DNA from: Bradyrhizobium murdochi
Lineage (GTDB): Bacteria > Pseudomonadota > Alphaproteobacteria > Rhizobiales > Xanthobacteraceae
DNA length: 42,220 bases
Assembly (NCBI RefSeq): GCF_000472965.1
Contig: NZ_AXAU01000035.1
Location: 1-42,220, forward strand
Direction: 5' to 3'
Under the pieces are notes generated by a model. That model was not told the origin of the DNA. It made no database searches and saw nothing but the letters and a program-made list of their open reading frames with translations. This document shows positions 1-7,318 of this stretch, one piece after another (positions within the stretch are counted from its first letter, which is position 1; each line of letters opens with the position of its first letter). The translations under genes and the position numbers were made by a program.

Positions 1-198
1 CAGCTTCGCGTTCTCGTCCTCCAGCGCCTTCAGCCGCTTGGCCTCGGAGACATCCAGGCCGCCGAACTTGGCCTTCCAGTTGTAGATCGTCGCTTCCGAT
101 ATCCCGTGCTTGCGAGCTAGGTCGGCCGTCTTCGCCCCGGCCTCATGCTCCTTCAACACACCGATAATCTGCTCTTCAGTGAACCTTGCTCGCTTCAT
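1..198 (-). CDS. IS3-family transposase OrfA, cut by window edge
   Basis: The minus strand reads an open frame from ATG at 198 to the window edge (66 residues), starting MKRARFTEEQIIGVLKEHEA and followed by a helix-turn-helix (ADLARKHGISEATIYNWKAK). This is the typical N-terminus of the small OrfA DNA-binding protein of IS3-family elements (IS407-type). OrfA binds the element's ends and is normally joined to the OrfB integrase by programmed -1 frameshifting; OrfB would lie outside the window. The C-terminal leucine-rich part (KRLKALEDENAKL) begins the usual coiled coil. Confidence in the family is high; the exact IS name is not claimed. Confidence 0.9.
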   Translation of the reverse strand, partial: MKRARFTEEQIIGVLKEHEAGAKTADLARKHGISEATIYNWKAKFGGLDVSEAKRLKALEDENAKL

Positions 199-259
199 TG
201 TCCGTCCTCTTCGGGGCGGACTCTAACTCCTTCTGGCGGAAATACTCAGTGGCAGGTCA
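1..259 (-). mobile_element. IS3-family insertion sequence, left part missing
   Basis: The segment carries the 5' end of OrfA plus about 60 bp of leader, ending near 259 with what reads on the minus strand as TGACCTGCCACTGAG, similar to terminal repeats of rhizobial IS407-type elements. Immediately to the right the reading frame of a UbiA-type prenyltransferase begins in mid-protein, which supports an element boundary close to 259. The other end and any target-site duplication are outside the window, so the exact boundary is uncertain by a few bases. Confidence 0.7.
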
Positions 260-692
260 GAGCAGGTGGTGTGGCAAGTGAAATTCAAATTTCGCAGTGG
301 CTCTTCATCTTCTCTATGTTCATCTTCACATCACTTGCGCTAGTCAAACGCTACGTTGAACTGGCGACGCGGCTCGACTGCGGCCTTCCGGATCGTTCAG
401 ACCGTGACTACAGGATCGCCGACCTTGATGTCGTTGCCGCTCTAGCTGCTGCGGCTGGCTTGAACGCCATCACGATCTTCGCACTCTATGTTACATCGCC
501 CGATGTGCAGAAACTCTATCGACAAAGGCACTATGGCTCATCTGTCCAATTCTTCTCTATTGGATAGGCAGGGCGCTCATGATGGCGCACCGGCGTCTAA
601 TGGACGATGATCCTATTATTTTTGCGCTGAGGGACCGTATCAGCGCAATTGCCATTGCCTCGATCGCTGCCGTAGTAATCATCGCCATTTGA
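260..692 (+). pseudogene. UbiA-family prenyltransferase C-terminal remnant
   Basis: From about 262 the plus strand encodes GGVASEIQISQWLFIFSMF and then TSLALVKRYVELATR, which match the C-terminal membrane part of UbiA-family prenyltransferases (decaprenyl-phosphate phosphoribosyltransferase-like branch). Near 520-525 the frame shifts, and the tail continues in another frame (LICPILLYWIGRALMMAHRR, then DDPIIFALRDRIS) to a TGA at 690-692. The N-terminal half, with the Asp-rich prenyl-diphosphate motif, is missing where the IS3 element ends. The gene is therefore broken twice, by insertion and by frameshift. The family call is from recalled consensus, not a search. Confidence 0.75.
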
Positions 693-957
693 CGCATTCT
701 GGATTCTCTAGGGGCGGCGTTGCATTGATGCGTTCGGCTCCATAACGCCTAGCGACAGCGCGCAAGGGCAGGAATAGAAGCCGAACTGGGCGAGTGTCGC
801 GTGCGCGTCGAGCGTGACGTGGACGCATCGACTCGAACTGCGAGGCGTGATCGAAAGGATCTGGCTGACTTCAATGTGTCGCAGGGCGACGGAGCGGTTC
901 GGGACAATCGACGACCTCGGCATCTACTATGTGGGCTTGGACTTCGAACATAGCTAG

Positions 958-1023
958 CTTAGCCGCCTCACGGGCGGCGGCAGTGCCAGAACCAGAAAGC
1001 AAAGACACCCGCTGCGCCAACAT
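958..1023 (-). pseudogene. 5' fragment of class I aminotransferase (duplicate)
   Basis: Starting at ATG 1023 with a strong ribosome binding site (CAGGAGGAG) on the minus strand, the first 22 codons (MLAQRVSLLSGSGTAAAREA then AK) are almost the same as the start of the intact aminotransferase at 33224-34432. Similarity ends there, although the frame continues to 871 as unrelated sequence. This is a truncated copy of the same gene start, placed as in the intact locus downstream of a PEP mutase start and a palindromic box. Confidence 0.75.
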
Positions 1024-1072
1024 GCGCGCTCCTCCTGAGCTGAGTGAAGGTGATCCGAACCGCTTGGCCTTG

Positions 1073-1201
1073 CTAGGCGATCTCATTTTTGGCAATGCCG
1101 CCTAGATCACTGTAGAGGTGAGTGCACAGAATTTCTGCGAGCGACGTGTCAGCGCGTCGATCAGGGCCGTTGGCGAGCACAGATTGTGATTGATGTTGCA
1201 T
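1073..1201 (-). pseudogene. 5' fragment of PEP mutase (duplicate)
   Basis: The minus-strand frame from ATG 1201 begins MQHQSQSVLANGPDRRADTS and continues LAEILCTH, closely matching the first ~28 residues of the PEP mutase at 36384-37322 (MQDQSQSFLANGPDRCAASS, LAEMLRH). It then diverges and stops at 1073, so all catalytic residues are absent. The leader in front, including the palindromic box at 1277-1298, is also shared with the intact mutase gene. Confidence 0.75.
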
Positions 1202-1276
1202 GCCGAAGACCTGCAAGTGACGTTTGACCAGCACGATGTTCATCAACCAATCAGTGACATGCTCTGTCATCTAGAT

Positions 1277-1298
1277 CAACTCCTAGCATTGGTCGTTG
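1277..1298. promoter_or_regulatory. lux-box-like imperfect palindrome, copy C
   Basis: Arms CAACTCCTAGC and ATTGGTCGTTG form a degenerate 22 bp dyad. It is aligned with copies at 34827-34848 and 37450-37471 and shares with them the flank TGACATGC-TCTGTCATCTAGA on its left. It stands about 75 bp upstream of the PEP mutase fragment. Symmetry is the weakest of the three copies, as expected for a relic promoter. Confidence 0.5.
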
Positions 1299-2096
1299 AC
1301 CTATGCGGAAAATTGTTGCCGATCGCTATAGGAGTGACGCAGGAACAGCGGGCTTAAGCTCTGACGATAACAAGATGTTCGATGGGCAGCGTTCGAACTG
1401 TAACGTCGACGCGATAATCAGGCGTGAGGGAACGCGTTCTGCGCCTTCCAAGCGACGCCAGCCGGCCGATCTCTTCGATGCCGTGAGCGAGTTTCCAAAG
1501 CTTCTCAAAAGCAGCTGAAGCATTAAACGTAATTCGCGGGGCGGTGAGCTACGAAGATTGGCTCGGGAAGGGATGCGGCTTACGTTCGATGGCCAACGAC
1601 TGAAGCGGTGCAGTGCGAGCGCATTCGCGAGTGTAAGAAAGGATGCTACCGTCGGGCGAAGAAAGCAGCAAGAAGTTCGAAGCTGCGATGCTCCATCTGG
1701 GATCGTTCCTTGGCCTCGGATTACAGCGGCCGGAAAGCGGGCTCGAATACCCGGTGATCGCTGCGGGAGCGGCGCTATGAAGGCAAATTCGATCAACAAG
1801 CAAGACTCCAAATCAGCTAACCGGACCATGACTTGGTTTGTGGGCCCAGTGCGATGCGAACTGCACCGGCACGCCAGTGATGGTGCTTCACAAGACCTGC
1901 CCGAGCCGCCGCGACCTTGCACACGGATACAAAGAACAATGGCGGAGAATTACCTGTCACCGTTCATCGAAGGCGTCAGAAGCTACTCGCTCGCGACCAG
2001 TGCAAAGAATGGCTACTCGGATCGAAAGTGATGGGCCGCTCAGTTGAATCACTTCGGCCTGACCAGGAACAATCCTCACGCGCTACAGCGTCAGGT
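1299..2096. other. No confident gene; degenerate sequence
   Basis: The first ~100 bp resemble the sequence beyond the palindromic box at 37472-37570 (shared ACAAGATGTTCGAT), so the duplication extends through here. After about 1400 several overlapping open frames occur on both strands, but none shows a recognisable family, a good ribosome binding site or consistent codon use. I read the stretch as decayed DNA. Confidence 0.5.
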
Positions 2097-2663
2097 CTAA
2101 GAGATCTTATGCGGATCGCTGGCGGCGCCGATCACTGTGCTCGAGCCAGGCCAGGCGGCGGACGGGTCAAAGACTTTGAGTTCCTGCGGCGCTGCTACCA
2201 ATCGACGCCAAAGTAGCGGGCCCGCAAGCTGTCCTTTCCAGCACTGGGGCGACCAATCCGCTCCGCTACCGGCCACGATTAGCATCAGCGGTGCGTTAAC
2301 CCGTCGGGCTATACGCAAGAGCGTCGCCGAATCGAGATCACTCATTTCGGCAATCCCGTCCGGATGCGAATGCCAATCACCGAGGTAGTCGAGGTCGCCG
2401 CAACTTGCCTCGAAGGCGCGGTTGATTTCACTCACCTGCCAAGCGTGATCCGGAATGAAAGAATGCCGCCCGTGAAGCGCGCACGGGCCGGGGCCCCGCA
2501 AATCGACGACGATATCGTACTCGCCGGACCGCCAGCCAAGAAGGATGCCGCCATTCTCGAGTGGGGACAGCTCTCGTGCGTGCCTGCACATTAGCCGTAG
2601 CACGTGTGAGGAGAGCCAGACGATCACCGGGCGGCTCCGCAGCATTTGGGATGGGGCGGGCAT
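2097..2663 (-). CDS. JAMM/JAB (Mov34/MPN) metalloprotease
   Basis: A 188-residue protein with a complete JAMM zinc-protease signature: Glu36 in ENGGILLGW, then HSHP and SDLD giving His98, His100, Ser108 and Asp111 in the H-x-H-x7-S-x2-D spacing. In bacterial ubiquitin-like systems such enzymes trim or remove the modifier from targets. The start at 2663 is preferred over the in-frame ATG at 2678 because GGGAGG lies about 7 bases before it. It overlaps the 3' end of the E2-E1 gene by about 40 bp in another frame, so the two are translationally linked. The catalytic call is strong; the substrate is unknown. Confidence 0.88.
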   Translation of the reverse strand: MPAPSQMLRSRPVIVWLSSHVLRLMCRHARELSPLENGGILLGWRSGEYDIVVDLRGPGPCALHGRHSFIPDHAWQVSEINRAFEASCGDLDYLGDWHSHPDGIAEMSDLDSATLLRIARRVNAPLMLIVAGSGADWSPQCWKGQLAGPLLWRRLVAAPQELKVFDPSAAWPGSSTVIGAASDPHKIS

Positions 2664-4420
2664 TGAAATGCCTCCCACTGGGGCAGCATCCGTGCGTCTC
2701 GATCATCCTTGAGCGCCAGTATAGCCACGTCCCAATCGCCAGGATCGTAATTCCCCTCCGAGAGGAGCCCCACGGCCGTGCGCACCATTTCCAGAGAGAT
2801 CTCCTGCAGATCGAAGCCACCGCCCGTAAACGTAGGAGCGTTGCAGCCGACTGGGATGACGACGCCGACATCATCGACGCGTGGTTCTGGTATGTGCTGC
2901 TTGTCCTTCCAATGCTCGTTGAGGCACACGAAGCAACCTGCGGAAGCCGGAAGGAATCGCGCGACCACGCCGCCTGCGACGCCGAGCGTCGCATAGCCCA
3001 TCACGTATGGCACCCGGAATTGCCGACAGCAGTGCGATAGCGCAAGCTGCACCTCTGGTGAGGCCGTGGCGTCGATCACGACATCGGCGGAACGCAGCTC
3101 ATCGAAGACTGGGGTAAGGACGTTGCGCAGGTGGCGCGGAATGCCGACCGGTTCGGTAACGGCCGTGCCGAGGCGCCCCTCTACGGTGCTCGCCTTCGTC
3201 CACGAATAGTTTGACGCGATGAAGTTCGCGAGAGCAATTGCCTTGCTGCTTCCCCAAACGGTTCGGCCCAAAGGCCACCGCAAGCTGTTGCCGGGCTGGA
3301 CCGTGTCGAAATCAAGAAGCGCAATCTCGCCCACGCCGGCGCGAGCCATTTCGAGGCCCGCGAAGCTTCCGATCGCCCCGCAGCCGATGACAAGGGCCTT
3401 CTTCGTGAGAAGAGATCGTGCGACGGGCAGCCGCGAAAATGTGTCATCCTTGGCGGCGCGTTCTCCGCGTATGAGCCTTGTTTCGTCTGCACCGGTTTTT
3501 TCGTCCGCGAGGCCGCGCCTTGTCGCCAGGAACAGCCACCCCGCGCCGTTCTTCTGCAAACCATATTCGGATTCCTCCGGGAACACGATGCCGGTGACGG
3601 AAAAGGGGCCACGCGCAGCGTCATTGACCTTCTGCACGCTGGTCGGCTGCAGCACCGCCTGTCGGGCAAGCTCTTCTTCGGCAAAGCGAAGCAGTTCTCC
3701 GGCGTCCACGTTTGCGGGGGGCGTAAACTTCACCCACCGCGCGGTAATCACCTGAGCACCTTCGGGCTCGGCCGGAAACCCGAACCGCTTGCCGATCGCC
3801 GTGCCGGTGCTGGTTTTCAGCTGCCGCAGGACCCCTTCGAAAGCAGCGCCGTTTCTCTTAGTGGGTCGACTGGCGCAGGCCACCTCCATCAAACCATGCT
3901 GGCCTGAGGGTAGCCCCGCCTGACCGTCAAAAAGGATGACGGAGTCCTCTTCCGAGGCTCCCGCGAAGTAGGGCATCAACTGGTCGGCGACCTGCTCCTC
4001 AAGCTCGGCCGCATCCTCCCAGCGCCCGTCTTTTCTGGCCGCGAGGGCGCGCAGGAGATGATCCAGTCGCTCCTGGACGAAGTCGGCGCCCAGCTGGTTG
4101 GAGTCCCATTGCCCCGATTCCTGCGTCAGCAGGCACAGCTCGCGACTGAGGGGGTTTTGATGCCGCTCGAAGCTCTCGTTCGGCGCAGCCACCGCGGGGC
4201 GGAAAAAAGGGTGCAGCGGAGAGTACCCGATGCGCAACAGCATCGGTGCGGACTGCCTATCCACCGGCCAGTCCGCTTCCAGAATCAGGACCCCGTTCCC
4301 CTTATGAATAGTTCGCGGCCTAATGCCCAGCCGTGCGAAAGCCGCCAGCTCGGCATTGAAGATCTCCGGCCAGATCGTCCACCAACCCTGGTTGGCAGCG
4401 GGATGATTGTGCTTAGCCAA
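2624..4420 (-). CDS. E2-E1 (ThiF-type) ubiquitin-like conjugating fusion
   Basis: A 598-residue two-domain protein. Residues ~10-130 look like a bacterial E2 fold, with a probable catalytic Cys96 in SRELCLLTQ. From ~335 a ThiF/MoeB-type E1 adenylation domain follows, with GCGAIG at 346-351, a nucleotide-binding LLDFDTVQPGNSLR, and a probable E1 cysteine, Cys526, in GCNAPTFTGG. The C-terminus is Cys-rich (CPPHPKCC). The layout resembles Cap2 of type II CBASS and the related free-standing bacterial ubiquitin-like operons. No cyclic-nucleotide synthase or effector lies nearby, so CBASS is unlikely. The start is a TTG two bases after the stop of the upstream micropeptide gene, suggesting coupled translation. 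The domain call is firm; the biological role (defence or protein modification) is inferred. Confidence 0.85.
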   Translation of the reverse strand: MAKHNHPAANQGWWTIWPEIFNAELAAFARLGIRPRTIHKGNGVLILEADWPVDRQSAPMLLRIGYSPLHPFFRPAVAAPNESFERHQNPLSRELCLLTQESGQWDSNQLGADFVQERLDHLLRALAARKDGRWEDAAELEEQVADQLMPYFAGASEEDSVILFDGQAGLPSGQHGLMEVACASRPTKRNGAAFEGVLRQLKTSTGTAIGKRFGFPAEPEGAQVITARWVKFTPPANVDAGELLRFAEEELARQAVLQPTSVQKVNDAARGPFSVTGIVFPEESEYGLQKNGAGWLFLATRRGLADEKTGADETRLIRGERAAKDDTFSRLPVARSLLTKKALVIGCGAIGSFAGLEMARAGVGEIALLDFDTVQPGNSLRWPLGRTVWGSSKAIALANFIASNYSWTKASTVEGRLGTAVTEPVGIPRHLRNVLTPVFDELRSADVVIDATASPEVQLALSHCCRQFRVPYVMGYATLGVAGGVVARFLPASAGCFVCLNEHWKDKQHIPEPRVDDVGVVIPVGCNAPTFTGGGFDLQEISLEMVRTAVGLLSEGNYDPGDWDVAILALKDDRDARMLPQWEAFQCPPHPKCCGAAR

Positions 4421-4422
4421 AC

Positions 4423-4548
4423 TTAGCCCACAGGACGATGTCCAGGCGGCGTGCTGGGGCGCGGCGGACCCTTGCCCGGCGTCTCGCTCGGCGGTCCGGG
4501 CGGCACGTCGGGATGCTCCGGATGTGGTGGCTTTGGCGGCTTAGCCAT
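4423..4548 (-). CDS. Proline-rich 41-residue micropeptide ending in Gly
   Basis: A short gene with ATG at 4548, a good ribosome binding site (AAAGGAATGAGGC before the ATG) and TAA at 4423-4425. The product is about 40% proline, with Lys, His and Gly (for example PGPPSETPGKGPPR), and ends HRPVG. It has no membrane segment or known domain. It is the first gene of the E2-E1/JAMM operon and ends 2 bases before the E2-E1 start. Its place and its C-terminal glycine make it a candidate partner or even modifier for the E1, but it cannot be a beta-grasp ubiquitin fold. It was chosen on ribosome binding site and operon position; it matches no family I recognise. Confidence 0.6.
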   Translation of the reverse strand: MAKPPKPPHPEHPDVPPGPPSETPGKGPPRPSTPPGHRPVG

Positions 4549-4619
4549 GCCTCATTCCTTTCGTTGCTTCGCTTAACTGATCAACTCTGAGCGCACCGTA
4601 TCGTTCGCGAATCCGGCGG

Positions 4620-5040
4620 CATCGTTGTTCTCCTTAGCGCTAACTGACGATAGGGACAATGTCGCCGGAGGAAGCAGATCAAAATCGTTGGTACGCTTCG
4701 GACAAAAGTGAAGTGTCACGGATACAGCGACGGAATAAAGACGCGTTCTGCACGTTGCGTACAGACATATTCCTTTCGCTTCAGGCTCGGCCGATATCGA
4801 ATCGGGGGCTAACGTTTCGCACGTCTTGATCAGGTAAGGGCCACCACGTGGCACTCAACGACCCGGAGAGCCGTGCGAACAAGTCCATCGCCATATCAGA
4901 ACGGTCCATCACATTAATTGATCTGTCGCCGGCGTATTGCTTCCCAACGATACTGGGGCGGCACAAACGAGTTCCGTCTAGGACAGGAGGCATGGCATTT
5001 CCAACTGAGTGCGTTGGCGGACGGGCAGGGTCTTCCTGCG
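4620..5040. repeat. Degenerate ~450 bp direct repeat, copy 1
   Basis: This segment aligns along its length, with scattered changes and indels, to 6370-6870. Shared blocks include GCCGGAGGAAGCAGATCAA, CAGCGACGGAA, GTCTTGATCAGGTAA, CAACGACC and GGCATGGCATTTC. Near its right end is a good ribosome binding site and start (AGGAGGCATGGCATTTCC at ~4985-5002, plus strand) after which the two copies diverge within about ten codons. It reads like a promoter plus the first codons of a lost gene. No protein family was recognised. Confidence 0.6.
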
Positions 5041-5189
5041 CTCCTCCAGCTCGGCCGCGCGGCCAGGTGGGCGTGTCTATATGTATCGGGAGCTCGCGCG
5101 ACCTACGAGGGCCGGACGGCTTCTTCGTCAAAGGCGAAGCGTGAGGTCATTGGGAAGTCGGCCATTATGTTCAAGGTGGGAGAGCCGGA

Positions 5190-5918
5190 ATGAGCCCGGT
5201 CGAAAGCATCTTCCAGGAATTTATTGATGCGATCCAAACCGCAACCAACGCGGATGAATTCGAGCGCGTCGCAACGCGGCTAACACAGAGGCTTGGCTTC
5301 CAGCGATTTGCCTATCTGCGCCTGACCGGCGAGACGCCGATGTTGATCTCGTCCTATCCCAAATCCTGGACCAGCCGGTACTTCCAACTTGGATATCAGC
5401 AGCTCGATCCTGTGGTGCGCCGCGCGCGTGCCGAGCACGCGCTGTTCAGCTGGGGAGGCGAGGCGTCAGCTCTGGCCGGAAATCGCGAGCAGCGCCGGTT
5501 CTTCGATGAAGCGACAACCTTCGGGATTAGATCAGGCATCACTGTGCCAATCAGGGGTGGATTTGGGCGGATGGCTGCATTTACGCTGGCGACGGGCGAG
5601 CGCGACGTTCACCCGAAGCGGCTCGTGGCCGAATGGAAGGATCTGGTACAACTCGTCGGGTTGTATTTCCATAGTCAGGTCGCCGCCAGACTTGACGTAC
5701 CCTCTACCGGTAAAATCGCGGAAACTGAACTCACTCAGCGCGAGCGCCAATGCCTTGCATGGACCGTGCGCGGAAAAACTATCGCGGATATCGCGGTGCT
5801 GGTCCAGATTGCACCGCGAACTGTCGTGTTTCATCTTGAGAACGCGCGCCGCAAACTCGGTGCAGCATCTATTGCCCAATGCGTCGCCGAGGCGCTGCGG
5901 CGCGATTTGTTGTCCTAA
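5190..5918 (+). CDS. LuxR-family regulator with autoinducer-binding domain
   Basis: A 242-residue protein. Residues ~20-165 form an autoinducer-binding domain with the conserved ligand-pocket residues in place: Trp60, Tyr64, Asp73, Pro74, Trp88 and Gly116 (SWTSRYF, LDPVV, FSWGG, IRSGITVP). Residues ~178-240 form a GerE/LuxR helix-turn-helix (ELTQRERQCLAW, then APRTVVFHLENARRKLG). It should bind DNA as a dimer when loaded with an acyl-homoserine lactone or a related signal. No luxI-type synthase lies beside it, so it appears to be a solo. Lux-box-like palindromes elsewhere in the window are candidate targets. Family identification is firm; ligand and targets are inferred. Confidence 0.88.
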   Translation: MSPVESIFQEFIDAIQTATNADEFERVATRLTQRLGFQRFAYLRLTGETPMLISSYPKSWTSRYFQLGYQQLDPVVRRARAEHALFSWGGEASALAGNREQRRFFDEATTFGIRSGITVPIRGGFGRMAAFTLATGERDVHPKRLVAEWKDLVQLVGLYFHSQVAARLDVPSTGKIAETELTQRERQCLAWTVRGKTIADIAVLVQIAPRTVVFHLENARRKLGAASIAQCVAEALRRDLLS

Positions 5919-6204
5919 TCATCAACACGCCCCGATCGAAGAGGTCTTCGCCAAGAAAACACCGAGCGGCAGAGCCTCGCGATCGAGGCAACCTGGCGAA
6001 AGTCGCCGAGTTCCTAGATCTCTTGTCCGAGGAGGGTTGAGCTAAACTGATCAAGAACTCACGGCGCGGCGGCGGCTTCGCAGTTTCTGGTGGCCCCGGA
6101 AGCATCGGCGTTAGCTCGGGAGGCGACCGATGGTGGGGATGTTTATCGTGACCGTGATGATGCCGCGTGCTCGTGGTGCGGATCGTCATGAGGGTGGTGC
6201 TCAC
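5869..6204 (-). pseudogene. Possible diverged copy of proline-rich peptide gene
   Basis: From a GTG at 6204 the minus strand encodes a His/Pro-rich stretch (GHDKHPHHRSPPELTPMLPG, then PPETAKPPPRR) that locally resembles the 41-residue micropeptide at 4423-4548 (PGPP-ETAKPPPR against PGPPSETPGKGPPR). It also sits on the same side of a repeat copy as that gene does. The frame then runs on through low-quality sequence and overlaps the 3' end of the luxR gene on the opposite strand. I regard it as a decayed duplicate; a working gene is less likely. Confidence 0.25.
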
Positions 6205-6369
6205 GCCACTACCTTCTTTCCGTGACCTGACTTTTATTCCAGGGGTCCTACCGCTAGCGAACTTGGTGTCCTGACTCTCAGCAGGGCTACTGCCGATCCC
6301 TCGTGCTGGGCTAGGCCAATCCATCGGCGTGGTATGTCAGGGTTTCCATCCTTGGCTTCGTATCCTTGG

Positions 6370-6870
6370 CTTGGTTTCCCTTAGCGCAAACTAAAATTGC
6401 GACAAGGCCGCCGGAGGAAGCAGATCAAGTCGTTGGTAATCTTTGGACAACGTCTCGAAATACAGCGACGGAAATTAAGAACGCATTCCGTACGATACTT
6501 GCAGACCTATTCCTTTGGCTTTACGTCAGGCCGGTTCGGTGACGCTGATTCTGCTGGACGATATGTCGTTCTAAAACCCCCGACGATACCAACATTCCTC
6601 TCACGCTGGCGAACTGGCGACCAGCCAGTATCGTCTCGACGCTTTTCGCGCGTCTTGATCAGGTAATGGCGCCACTCCGTGGCTCTCAACGACCTGCAGA
6701 GCCGTTCGAACAAATCCATCGCCAAATCAAAACGGTCCATCGCATTAGTTGATGTCTGTCACCGGCCTATTGTTTCCCTCCGATACTGCGTCGGCACAAA
6801 CAAGTTCCGGACTAAGGAGAGGGCATGGCATTTCGAACTAAGTGCGTTGGCTTACGTCGTTGCGGCTTCG
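6370..6870. repeat. Degenerate ~450 bp direct repeat, copy 2
   Basis: Partner of 4620-5040 in the same orientation, with an extra ~80 bp around 6545-6630. Its right end again has a purine-rich ribosome binding site and start (AAGGAGAGGGCATGGCATTT at ~6814-6833, plus strand) followed by only a short conserved reading frame. No gene follows until the porin. Confidence 0.6.
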
Positions 6871-7200
6871 TGCAGACTGAATTGACCGCCAGCGTTATTC
6901 GTCCTCATCGAATTGCGAGTACACTGATTGATCCCCGTGCGAACCGACCGTGCAGAAGGCGGACGGTAATTTCACGCGCTCGCCTCGTTGTTGAGCGGAT
7001 CGCCGCACGTCGGCATCAGGCCTGAACACGTGCGTTTCTCCACGCGCGAGACCAATCAGTTGCCACCACAACCAGCCAGGAACGGGCGCCGTCTGTCAGG
7101 CCGATCCCGGAATCAGCTTGAGAGGAACGCGTCGCTCCCTCGTTAGCTGGGCACGACGCGTTACGGCCTAACACAACGACTTCTCTCGTCCTACGTGAAA
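6871..7200. other. Intergenic stretch, nothing recognised
   Basis: Between repeat copy 2 and the porin promoter region I see no open frame with family features and no clear terminator. Confidence 0.4.
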
Positions 7201-7218
7201 AACATAGGGGTCTATGTT
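7201..7218. promoter_or_regulatory. Perfect inverted repeat upstream of porin gene
   Basis: AACATAGGGGTCTATGTT is a perfect dyad of 7-base arms around a 4-base spacer, about 100 bp before the porin start at 7319. Its position fits an operator for porin expression; no binding protein can be named. Confidence 0.45.
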
Positions 7219-7318
7219 TGCGTACTTATGTGAGGTTTCAGTGCGAAAAAAGTCGATCGGACCAATATCTAGCCGAGATGAATCTAATTTTGCGCGGCAG
7301 CGGCCATACGATAGATTG

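Noticed and set aside
1326..1922. 198-codon minus-strand gene
   Set aside because: Serine/arginine-rich composition, overlap with equally long frames on the other strand, no family match and no ribosome binding site.
2097..4548. Type II CBASS anti-phage operon
   Set aside because: E2-E1 and JAMM genes fit Cap2 and Cap3, but no CD-NTase or effector gene lies on either side; only a micropeptide gene precedes them.
4957..4985. Sigma-54 promoter in repeat copy 1
   Set aside because: GGCAC is present in both repeats, but the -12 GC at ten bases' spacing is missing.
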